Positions 1 to 5,755 of a DNA stretch of 7,186 nucleotides are shown here, in pieces. Made by a program: the position numbers and the translations under genes. Numbering within the stretch: position 1 is the stretch's first letter; each line of letters opens with the position of its first letter. This DNA is from Anaerolineaceae bacterium (lineage in GTDB: Bacteria; Chloroflexota; Anaerolineae; Anaerolineales; Anaerolineaceae), in NCBI GenBank assembly GCA_027348305.1, contig DAIEPS010000090.1, forward strand, positions 1 to 7,186, given 5' to 3'. The notes under the pieces were generated by a model. It had not been told where the DNA came from, did no database searches, and worked only from the letters and a program-made list of their open reading frames with translations.

Positions 1-779
1 TTTGGCAAGAGAAAGAATTGAGACGAATTTCTAATATTATTTGGCCTTTTTTAGGTGGATTACTTCCAATCCTGGTTAATCTTATTTATAACCAAATTGC
101 TTTTGGGGGTATTTTTAACATTGGATATCAATATCTGGTAGATGCGGGTTTTCGTCAAAGCATGTCATCAGGGTTTATGGGGATTGGCCGGCCAAATCTT
201 CACGTCATTTTCTTTCAAACCTTTCATCCAACCCTTGGAATCTTTTGGTTATCACCTGTCTTGCTAATGTCCATTGCGGGTGGAATTTGTATGCTTCGTG
301 ACAAACACTACAGGCTAGAATTGTTCCTTGCCTTTTTTTCTTGCGCTGTTTATATAATTGTTAATTCCGGTTACTATATGTGGTGGGGTGGAAATAGTCT
401 GGGTCCGCGTGCAATTATCCCGATGCTTCCTTTCATGTCTATCCCTCTGATCTTTGTGCCGAAAAAGTGGAACCCTGTTATATTAGTTCTAATATTCATA
501 TCGGTTTTCCAAATGTTTTTTGCCAGTGCGAGTAATTTTTTAGTGCCAGCAGAAAAAATTGGTTTGATCAATAAAGCCCCCTTTTTTTATGATTCTTACC
601 TCTATGATCATTGCTGGCAACTCTTGAAAAACGGTAAATTCACCTGGAATATCGGGCAGAATTGGTTGGGCTTACAGGGATGGGTTAGCCTGATACCATT
701 ATTAGTCACATGGGTTATATTGATTGCAATCCTGTTCTATAAACCAGAATCGAATTCTAATCGAAATAGCAAAGGGTAA
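1..779 (+). CDS. Polytopic membrane protein, PMT/ArnT-like glycosyltransferase-type (C-terminal part, 5'-truncated)
   Basis: The reading frame is open from base 3 to the TAA at 777-779, with no start at the edge (it reads W-Q-E-K-E-L before the TTG at 18), so the gene begins upstream and only about 258 C-terminal residues are seen. About six hydrophobic segments are visible: near residues 8-30, 68-92, 101-123, 132-150, 153-175 and 225-243 counted from the TTG at 18. Between the third and fourth lies W-W-G-G-N-S-L-G-P-R-A-I-I-P-M-L-P-F, the GPR-x-x-x-P-x-LPF loop common in bacterial PMT/ArnT-like membrane transferases that use polyprenyl-phosphate sugars; assignment rests on this motif and the hydrophobic pattern. 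The catalytic N-terminal half, usually carrying an acidic pair in the first outer loop, is missing, so activity cannot be judged. The DNA is visibly AT-richer than that of the next gene (17 G+C in bases 481-540). It ends 4 bases before the glycosidase start. Family moderately sure, substrate unknown. Confidence 0.72.
   Translation, partial: WQEKELRRISNIIWPFLGGLLPILVNLIYNQIAFGGIFNIGYQYLVDAGFRQSMSSGFMGIGRPNLHVIFFQTFHPTLGIFWLSPVLLMSIAGGICMLRDKHYRLELFLAFFSCAVYIIVNSGYYMWWGGNSLGPRAIIPMLPFMSIPLIFVPKKWNPVILVLIFISVFQMFFASASNFLVPAEKIGLINKAPFFYDSYLYDHCWQLLKNGKFTWNIGQNWLGLQGWVSLIPLLVTWVILIAILFYKPESNSNRNSKG
771..776 (+). promoter_or_regulatory. Ribosome binding site of the GH42 gene
   Basis: AAAGGG lies 7 bases before the ATG at 784, inside the final codons of the membrane protein gene. 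It supports the ATG at 784 rather than the in-frame TTG at 724, which lies deep inside the upstream gene, and it suggests translational coupling of the two genes. Confidence 0.7.
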
Positions 780-783
780 ATTT

Positions 784-2841
784 ATGACTGAACTGGATCC
801 GCGGGTATTGCTGGGAAGTCAGTATTACGTCAATACTGAAGATACGCCTGAACAGATCAAGGCTGGTATTCACGCCATGGGTAAAGCCGGGCTGAAATTG
901 GTGCGCATTTTCCTTCAGTGGACGCATGTGGAACCCCGCCAGGGACGCTGGTATTGGGATCAATATGATGCACTTTTCGATCAGGCTGCCAAGGAGGGCA
1001 TCGGGGTGATCATTACCCTGACAGCCATCCATCCGCCCGGTTGGATGAAGATCAGCTTCGGACCGCAGGATATCGGTCCGTTGGATGATGAAGCCTTCTG
1101 GGAACATGCCGCTAATTACATCAAACAGGTGGCAGCCCGCTACGGCAAACATCCTGCCATGCACTCATGGATCCTCAACAACGAACCCCAGCTCTTTTTG
1201 GATCGCGATGATGCGGTCTTAAAGCGTTATCAGCGTTTTATTGATCAGAAATATCACGGCGACATAGAGCAGCTCAACCGCCGCTCCTTCCAGCAGTTGG
1301 ATTCGTTTGACGAAGTCACCTTCAGTGCCGCGGAAGGCGGGTTCAGCGCCTACACCGGGCGCTTGAACTGGCTCAATTTCATGGTCTTCAGACTGATGGA
1401 AGTGCTGTCGCGCATCAAGGAGATCATCGCCGCTACGGGCGACATGCACCCTATGCACGTCAACCCGCACGGACTGGTTAGTGACATGTATTCCCAAGGG
1501 CAGTCCATCTGGGCCGAGGGGCGCCTGGTGGATTTCATGGGCTGTTCAGCCCATCCCTCATGGCACTCGACGCGTTTTCTGCCAGACCGCCTGCACCAAT
1601 CCGTGGCGCTTTTCGCCGACCTGATGCGCGGCGCCACACGAGCCCCGAATAATTATTTCTGGGTGACCGAACTGCAGGGCGGCACCAATATCTATTCCGG
1701 CATCACCTACCTTGGGCCCTCCGGCGAGGACTTGCGCTCATGGGTTTGGGAATCCATCGGCGCGGGTGCCAAGGGAACAGTTTTCTGGTGCTTCAACACC
1801 CGCGTCTTCGGCTACGAAGCCGGTGAGTGGGGGTTGGTTGACCAACAAGGAAGACCCTCAAGACGTCTCAAGGAGATCTCTGAGATCGCTACGCTGCTCA
1901 ACAAACATGAAGCTGTTTTTTCAGCGAGCAAACCGGCTCACGCCTCTACTGCGATCCTGTTCAGTGAAGCGAGTTGGATGCTTGGCAATGTGGAAGGACT
2001 AACGCAGGACCCTGAAGTCCCACGCAATGTGCTCATGGCCACGGATGCCTTCACCGGCGCCTGGATGGCCTGCGCTGACGCCGGCATCAGCGTGGATGTG
2101 ATAGACGAAGTGGACCTGCAAAACGGCGCAGCGGCGGAGTATAAAACGCTGATCGTACCTGGCTGTACCGCGCTGGAAGACGCCACACTGCCCGCCCTGC
2201 AGACTTATGTTAAAGCCGGCGGCACGCTGCTGGTAGACGGGCTATGCGGTTACAAGACACCCGACGGCTGGCTGCGCGATGTAGCGGCGAATCCGCTCAA
2301 TGAAGTGTTTAGAGCCTCGGTGGCCGACATCCAGGCCGTACCGGAACTGAAGACCACCATCACCACGGGAATGCTTCACCTGCCGGTCTGGTTTCTCAAG
2401 GTGGTACTCGAAGCTGTGAAAGATACCTCCGTGCTGGCGATGCACAATGAAACAGATCCGCGCCCGGCGCTGACATTAGCCAGGTACGGTGAGGGCAAGG
2501 CAATCCGCCTGGGGACGGCATTCTTCCAGCATTATTTCCGCCACCCGGACGTGACGGCTTTTTCAAAGCTGCTCAGTCTGCTTCCACAGCCGCAGCAGGC
2601 AGTCAAGCTGGGCAATCCATCTTCCCATTTGCGCCTGCGCGCCCTTGACCTGCCGGATGGACAACTTCTGATCCTGCTCAACGCAGGTGAACGCACCACA
2701 GCGCATTTACAGGTGGAAGCTCATCAAACACTCGTGCATCTGACGCTGCAGGGCGAGGAGCCTGTAAAGCAGGAAGGCAACCAGGTGCGCGTGCTGATCG
2801 AGGCACAGGCTGCTGAAGTATTCAGGCTTGTAAATAGTTAA
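784..2841 (+). CDS. Beta-galactosidase-type glycoside hydrolase, family GH42
   Basis: A 685-residue protein, full length for GH42 (usually about 650-700), likely hydrolysing terminal beta-D-galactosides (or alpha-L-arabinopyranosides, also found in GH42) from imported oligosaccharides; no signal peptide, so cytoplasmic. The N-terminal part (about 1-390) is a TIM barrel: it opens with a G-S-Q-Y-Y strand and a P-E-Q-I segment, and has W-I-L-N-N-E-P with the probable acid/base E134, and W-V-T-E-L-Q with the probable nucleophile E296, both followed by aromatic or glycine-rich loops as in the family. About 400-605 matches the GATase-like trimerisation domain (T-L-I-V-P-G-C, then G-G-T-L-L-V-D-G), and about 625-685 the small C-terminal beta domain. 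The cysteine-cluster zinc site of some thermophile GH42 enzymes is absent: there is no Cys in residues 100-160. The 4-base spacing to the upstream membrane protein implies an operon; a terminator follows. Start chosen from its AAAGGG site. Substrate is inferred only from family. Confidence 0.9.
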   Translation: MTELDPRVLLGSQYYVNTEDTPEQIKAGIHAMGKAGLKLVRIFLQWTHVEPRQGRWYWDQYDALFDQAAKEGIGVIITLTAIHPPGWMKISFGPQDIGPLDDEAFWEHAANYIKQVAARYGKHPAMHSWILNNEPQLFLDRDDAVLKRYQRFIDQKYHGDIEQLNRRSFQQLDSFDEVTFSAAEGGFSAYTGRLNWLNFMVFRLMEVLSRIKEIIAATGDMHPMHVNPHGLVSDMYSQGQSIWAEGRLVDFMGCSAHPSWHSTRFLPDRLHQSVALFADLMRGATRAPNNYFWVTELQGGTNIYSGITYLGPSGEDLRSWVWESIGAGAKGTVFWCFNTRVFGYEAGEWGLVDQQGRPSRRLKEISEIATLLNKHEAVFSASKPAHASTAILFSEASWMLGNVEGLTQDPEVPRNVLMATDAFTGAWMACADAGISVDVIDEVDLQNGAAAEYKTLIVPGCTALEDATLPALQTYVKAGGTLLVDGLCGYKTPDGWLRDVAANPLNEVFRASVADIQAVPELKTTITTGMLHLPVWFLKVVLEAVKDTSVLAMHNETDPRPALTLARYGEGKAIRLGTAFFQHYFRHPDVTAFSKLLSLLPQPQQAVKLGNPSSHLRLRALDLPDGQLLILLNAGERTTAHLQVEAHQTLVHLTLQGEEPVKQEGNQVRVLIEAQAAEVFRLVNS

Positions 2842-2846
2842 AAATT

Positions 2847-2878
2847 AAGCGCCTTCCTTTTTGGGGAGGCGCTTTTTT
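2847..2878 (+). terminator. Rho-independent terminator after the GH42 gene, possibly bidirectional
   Basis: The arms 2847-2857 (AAGCGCCTTCC) and 2864-2874 (GGGAGGCGCTT) pair over 11 positions with one G-T pair, around a 6-base loop, and a run of T ends at 2878. On the opposite strand the hairpin is followed by AATTTTTAA, so it may also stop transcripts of the converging reverse gene that ends at 2891, only 13 bases away. Confidence 0.88.
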
Positions 2879-2890
2879 ATGCCTGAATTC

Positions 2891-3703
2891 TTATTGTTTT
2901 GAAGGTAACGACGACGTTGCCGATTCTGCTTGCGCTGCACTGTCAGACTGAGGCGGCAGAATGGTTATATTGACCGAGTATTCTTTTGCGAATCCTTTGA
3001 CATCCATATCATCTGTAAACTCAGTGTACGGCTTGCTTTTTCCGCTGAGCATGATGGTGTAATCATGGTTGCCGTGGCTTTGATCTTTCATCAAGTTAAC
3101 CGCGTTCATGATCATCACCAATTCACTAAAAAGTTTTGCCAATTTAGGATCGCTTTGTACCAGTGATTGAACCGCCTCATCATCCAGGGTATAGATGATC
3201 GTCCTTTTATCGGGGTCCTGCATGGCCGTGGTCAAACCCTTGATCAGGTCCTGGATGATCTCTTGCGGCGTTCGCAATGTTTTGTGCTGCTTGACCTGTA
3301 TATCCCTGGAAAGCATCAGATCAAATTGAGTGTATTGCAGCTTTAAGGTCATCGGTTCTGACTTGTTTCCGAACGCGGAAGCATCAAGCCCCAGGGATTC
3401 AGCAGACAGGGTGATATCAAACTGGAATTTTTCGAGCTTGAGATTGACATCAATGGACCGGTTTGCCTTCAACGCGAGTGAGTTGTCATCGGATCGATAC
3501 AACATCTCCGACGATGATTCGGAATAATTCATTTCTGCGAATTGCATAGAAAGTGCAAAGGATAAAAGGCCAGAAATCTCGGTTTTATCTGAAGTGTTGA
3601 CCTTATTATTTGAGGTGATACGGGGCAATGCGTTCCTTCCAAAAGATGAGCTTTCGATCGGAAGGACAGTTTGTTTGATAGAAGGTTGAATAGTAGATAA
3701 CAT
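2891..3703 (-). CDS. Hypothetical protein with internal repeat, no Cys or Trp
   Basis: I do not recognise this 270-residue protein. It starts at ATG (3701-3703 read in reverse) with a G-G-G-T-G-A ribosome binding site a few bases upstream. It has no signal peptide, no transmembrane segment, and neither cysteine nor tryptophan. Residues 1-45 are polar and Ser/Thr/Asn-rich, likely disordered. Residues 87-100 (NLKLEKFQFDITLS) and 119-132 (TLKLQYTQFDLMLS) are a repeat with 8 of 14 identities and a 32-residue period, alternating like amphipathic beta strands; 213-220 (HDYTIMLS) may be a weaker third copy. Residues 145-206 look helical (E-I-I-Q-D-L-I, then K-L-A-K-L-F-S-E-L). The last 20 residues are Ser/Ala/Gln-rich. 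It lies 130 bases downstream of the GntR gene on the same strand; no convincing terminator or promoter was seen between them, so co-transcription is possible. Its Ser-rich start followed by beta-strand motifs recalls uncharacterised surface or flagellum-associated bacterial proteins, but this is too weak for a call. Confidence 0.75.
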   Translation of the reverse strand: MLSTIQPSIKQTVLPIESSSFGRNALPRITSNNKVNTSDKTEISGLLSFALSMQFAEMNYSESSSEMLYRSDDNSLALKANRSIDVNLKLEKFQFDITLSAESLGLDASAFGNKSEPMTLKLQYTQFDLMLSRDIQVKQHKTLRTPQEIIQDLIKGLTTAMQDPDKRTIIYTLDDEAVQSLVQSDPKLAKLFSELVMIMNAVNLMKDQSHGNHDYTIMLSGKSKPYTEFTDDMDVKGFAKEYSVNITILPPQSDSAAQAESATSSLPSKQ

Positions 3704-3833
3704 AAAATCACCCGTATCTTTATTGTCGGTGAGTTTATGTGAAAATTGAGGTTTAGTTTATTTCAACCAACTTTTGGTATCGACGACTCGAGTTGATTTA
3801 AGACCTGATCTGTTGCAACGACTTGATGACAGA
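3704..3833 (-). other. Intergenic spacer between the GntR gene and the hypothetical gene
   Basis: This 130-base, AT-rich spacer holds three small dyads: ACCAA-CTT-TTGGT (3766-3778), a near-perfect CGACTCGAGTTG (3784-3795) and GTTGCAAC (3812-3819). None is followed by a T-run on the reverse strand, so none is a convincing terminator. A TTGAAA box exists on the reverse strand but no good -10 box stands at the right distance. A ribosome binding site for the hypothetical gene is present at its left edge. Confidence 0.4.
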
Positions 3834-4499
3834 CTAAATTTCAGAAGGGTTCAGACTTCCCATCAAGCGGGAACGGGCATTCTCGATGTGTTCGCGCATG
3901 GCTGTTTTAACCTGCTCTGAATCCCGTTGGCGGAACAGGGATGCCAATTGGCGGTGCTCTTCCAGGGAGGGAGCGGAGTTGTGGTCTCGCTTCCAGGCGG
4001 CAAAGTTGAAACGGGTGGCGATGCGGTGCAGATGCAGCAGGTATTCGCGCAAGTAACGGTTGCCGGTGGCATCGGCCAGCACGCGGTGAAATTCGTAATC
4101 CAGCTCGGCCACGCGCACGAAATCTCCTGTTTGTGAGGCCGCGGAACCCTGTTCCACCAGTTCATCCAGCTTGTCCAACTGCGCATCGGATACATGTCTG
4201 CAGGCAAGTGCAGCAGCCGGGCCAATGACCATGCTCATGGCGTCCATCACTTCAACGAACTCAAAGATATTTAAGGGTGTGACCACCACCCCGTGGTGCG
4301 GAATAATCTGCAGCAGCGATTGTTCCGCCAGGCGTTGAAAGGCTTCCCGCAGGGGAGTGCGCCCCCAGGTGTATTGCTTCATCAGGCTGGCTTCACTGAC
4401 CGCCAGGCCGGGTTCCAGTTCAAGCGTCAAGATCAGGCGGCGTAGTTCGTCTTCGATGCGGTCGCTTTCGCGGGGTGGATGCTGTTTGGGTTTTGCCAT
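3834..4499 (-). CDS. GntR-family transcriptional regulator, FadR subfamily (FCD domain)
   Basis: A 221-residue DNA-binding regulator, normal length for the family. Residues 14-75 form the GntR winged helix: R-I-E-D-E-L-R-R-L-I-L, then W-G-R-T-P-L-R-E-A-F-Q-R-L as the recognition helix region and G-V-V-V-T as the wing. Residues 82-210 are the all-helical FCD effector domain; D134, H138, H182 and H204 stand where the metal-binding Asp and three His residues of FCD proteins lie, so it probably binds a metal-held carboxylate or amino-acid ligand. It is divergent from the activase gene with 99 bases between them, the usual place for a local regulator of the adjacent pathway; TTGTATA repeats in this gap are candidate operators and overlap its own likely promoter, suggesting autoregulation. 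The ATG has a perfect AGGAGG four bases upstream. Family and domain are clear; that its ligand is hydroxyproline or a product of it is inference from context, and repressor versus activator is not shown by sequence. Confidence 0.92.
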   Translation of the reverse strand: MAKPKQHPPRESDRIEDELRRLILTLELEPGLAVSEASLMKQYTWGRTPLREAFQRLAEQSLLQIIPHHGVVVTPLNIFEFVEVMDAMSMVIGPAAALACRHVSDAQLDKLDELVEQGSAASQTGDFVRVAELDYEFHRVLADATGNRYLREYLLHLHRIATRFNFAAWKRDHNSAPSLEEHRQLASLFRQRDSEQVKTAMREHIENARSRLMGSLNPSEI

Positions 4500-4503
4500 T
4501 TGT

Positions 4504-4509
4504 CCTCCT
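4504..4509 (-). promoter_or_regulatory. Strong ribosome binding site of the GntR gene
   Basis: Reads AGGAGG on the reverse strand with a 4-base spacer (ACAA) before the ATG. It fixes the start at 4499 and shows that this genome does use canonical Shine-Dalgarno sites, in contrast with the divergent activase gene. Confidence 0.85.
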
Positions 4510-4536
4510 GATTTCTTGCAGACTACCTAGAAGATC

Positions 4537-4563
4537 ATATGCATATTGTATACCATTTGTATA
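4537..4563. promoter_or_regulatory. Candidate GntR operator region in the divergent intergenic gap
   Basis: A perfect 10-base palindrome ATATGCATAT (4537-4546) is followed by two exact copies of TTGTATA (4546-4552 and 4557-4563), 11 bases apart, so on the same face of the helix. The first copy extends to TTGTATACCA, which is close to the TTGTATACAA/TGGTATACCA sites known for several FCD-type GntR regulators. The second copy ends at the base before the -35 box of the activase promoter, and the first overlaps a possible reverse-strand -10 box (TACAAT) for the GntR gene. A bound regulator would therefore affect both promoters. Which repeat is the real operator cannot be told from sequence alone. 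Confidence 0.5.
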
Positions 4564-4592
4564 TTGACTTGAAATAGTGTTGGTCGTATATT
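4564..4592 (+). promoter_or_regulatory. Sigma-70-type promoter of the activase gene
   Basis: TTGACT (4564-4569) and TATATT (4587-4592) each match the consensus at five of six positions and are separated by exactly 17 bases. The -10 box ends 6 bases before the ATG at 4599, so transcription is expected to begin at or within a base or two of the start codon. Confidence 0.75.
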
Positions 4593-4598
4593 ACAAAT

Positions 4599-5501
4599 AT
4601 GTCTGAAATGGGTTTGATCTTCGACATCAAGAAATATTCCATCAACGATGGGCCGGGCATCCGCACCACCGTGTTCTTCCAGGGATGTCCGCTGGCCTGT
4701 CAATGGTGCCACAACCCCGAAAGCCAGCCGCGTAAGCCTGTTTTGATGTACCGAGCAAACCGTTGTGTGCTTTGCGGCGAGTGTGTTGACGTATGCACAC
4801 AGCACAGCATCACGATCAACGGAACTGTGAAGACCGACCGTGCCACCTGTGAGGGCTGCGGCACCTGCGCGGAAGTCTGCTTCAACGGTGCACGCGAGCT
4901 CTCCGGCTACCAGGCCAGCGTGGATCAGGTGATGTCAGAGGTGCTGCGTGACACGCCATTTTACGAAAGCTCCGGCGGCGGGGTCACTTTCTCCGGTGGT
5001 GAGCCGCTCTTGCAGCACCGCTTTCTGTTGGATCTGCTGCACGCATGCCATGAACACGGCCTGCACACGGTGGTGGATACTTCAGGCTTTGCTGCCTGGG
5101 ATGTGCTCAACAGCCTTCGCGAGTATGTCGACCTGTTCCTGTTTGACTTGAAGCTGATGGATGAGGAACGCCATATAAGGTATGCGGGGGTGTCGAACAA
5201 GCTGATCTTGAGCAATCTCAAGCAGCTTGCCGAAACCGGCTCTGCTGTTTACATCCGCATCCCGCTCATCCCGGGTATCAACGATGACGAAGAGAACCTG
5301 CGCCGATCGGCCGAGTTCATCCGCGCGCTGCCAAACATCACGGGGGTCGAACTGATGGGTTATCACGACCTGGCGGCGGCCAAATACCAGGCACTCGGGC
5401 TGGATTATAGGCTGAAAGAACTAAAGGCGCCTGGCAGTGAGCAGTTGCAAAGTTCCGCGAGCATCCTTGAGCGGGCAGGCCTGCAGGTAAAGATTAGTTG
5501 A
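4599..5501 (+). CDS. Glycyl radical enzyme activase (radical SAM), probable activase of the adjacent HypD-like dehydratase
   Basis: A 300-residue PflA-type activase that uses S-adenosylmethionine and a reduced 4Fe-4S cluster to abstract hydrogen from the conserved glycine of its partner enzyme, creating the glycyl radical. The radical SAM motif C-x3-C-x2-C is C30, C34, C37 with the typical D-G-P-G-I-R-T-T-V-F-F before it. An inserted ferredoxin-like region carries two more cluster motifs, C57/C60/C63/C67 and C84/C87/C90/C94, as in activases of dehydratase, decarboxylase and lyase type rather than classical PflA, which lacks this insert. G-G-E-P at 133-136 is the SAM-binding motif; I-P-L-I-P-G-I-N (221-228) and the H-D-L-A-A-A-K-Y segment (256-263) are usual for the family. 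It precedes a glycyl radical enzyme on the same strand, its likely substrate. No Shine-Dalgarno sequence precedes either the ATG at 4599 or the in-frame ATG at 4608; the promoter position points to a leaderless mRNA starting at 4599. Partnership with the downstream enzyme is inferred from adjacency. Confidence 0.92.
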   Translation: MSEMGLIFDIKKYSINDGPGIRTTVFFQGCPLACQWCHNPESQPRKPVLMYRANRCVLCGECVDVCTQHSITINGTVKTDRATCEGCGTCAEVCFNGARELSGYQASVDQVMSEVLRDTPFYESSGGGVTFSGGEPLLQHRFLLDLLHACHEHGLHTVVDTSGFAAWDVLNSLREYVDLFLFDLKLMDEERHIRYAGVSNKLILSNLKQLAETGSAVYIRIPLIPGINDDEENLRRSAEFIRALPNITGVELMGYHDLAAAKYQALGLDYRLKELKAPGSEQLQSSASILERAGLQVKIS

Positions 5502-5513
5502 TCGATACGATCA
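5499..5513 (+). repeat. Small hairpin over the activase stop codon
   Basis: TGATCG (5499-5504) and CGATCA (5508-5513) are perfect inverted repeats with an ATA loop, and the stop codon is in the first arm. No T-run follows, so this is at most a weak attenuating or mRNA-end structure. Confidence 0.35.
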
Positions 5514-5568
5514 TGAGTTATTTAAAAATTGGTTTGTCTTTGAAGCTTGCTAAACATAATGGTAATAA

Positions 5569-5662
5569 TTATTGCCTCACCCCAACCTCTACGCTTCGCG
5601 TGTGGGGGCTTACCCCTCTCCATCCCGCGGATGGAGAGGAGCAGGGGAGAGGCCCACAATAA
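5569..5662. repeat. Palindromic REP/MITE-like intergenic element
   Basis: The core is an 11-base perfect stem, CCTCTCCATCC (5615-5625) with GGATGGAGAGG (5629-5639), around a 3-base loop. Outside it, GCCTCACCCC (5574-5583) faces GGGGAGAGGC (5644-5653) with 9 of 10 positions pairing, and further out TTATTG (5569-5574) faces CAATAA (5657-5662). A second small hairpin, ACGC-TTC-GCGT, lies at 5591-5601. The C+T-rich and G+A-rich arms are far from the AT-rich flanks, and resemble dispersed CCTCACCCC...GGGGAGAGG palindromes I associate with many bacterial genomes. No transposase is encoded here; short frames across it are not genes. It has no T-tail, so it is not an ordinary terminator, but the folded RNA could lower read-through or protect the upstream message. 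Confidence 0.72.
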
Positions 5663-5745
5663 AAGTAATTCTTACAAGACCACAATCAAAACAAATCTTT
5701 CCGATAGGTTGTTATGCAAAAGGATTAATAGGTACTGAAGTATTC
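5663..5745 (+). other. Leader region upstream of hypD
   Basis: This AT-rich stretch lies between the palindromic element and the ribosome binding site of the dehydratase gene. I see no clearly spaced -35/-10 pair, no recognisable riboswitch and no terminator-like hairpin with a T-run, so whether the dehydratase has its own promoter or depends on read-through from the activase cannot be decided here. Confidence 0.4.
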
Positions 5746-5751
5746 AGGAGG
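5746..5751 (+). promoter_or_regulatory. Strong ribosome binding site of hypD
   Basis: AGGAGG with a 4-base spacer (AACC) before the ATG at 5756, the same arrangement as at the GntR gene. It fixes the start codon and predicts high translation of the structural enzyme. Confidence 0.88.
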
Positions 5752-5755
5752 AACC

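Noticed and set aside
724..783. TTG start at 724 for the GH42 protein
   Set aside because: It would overlap the upstream gene by 56 bases and add 20 residues not typical of GH42; ATG 784 has a proper AAAGGG site and begins just before the conserved first strand.
757..1164. Open reverse frame of 135 codons
   Set aside because: Antisense to the end of the membrane gene and the catalytic part of the GH42 gene, with no family signal; an effect of codon composition.
3766..3819. Terminator for the GntR gene made of small dyads in the spacer
   Set aside because: The dyads have arms of 4-5 bases and none has a T-run on the reverse strand.
5499..5513. Terminator after the activase
   Set aside because: The 6-base stem is short and is followed by no T-run, so it does not meet the usual pattern of a Rho-independent terminator.
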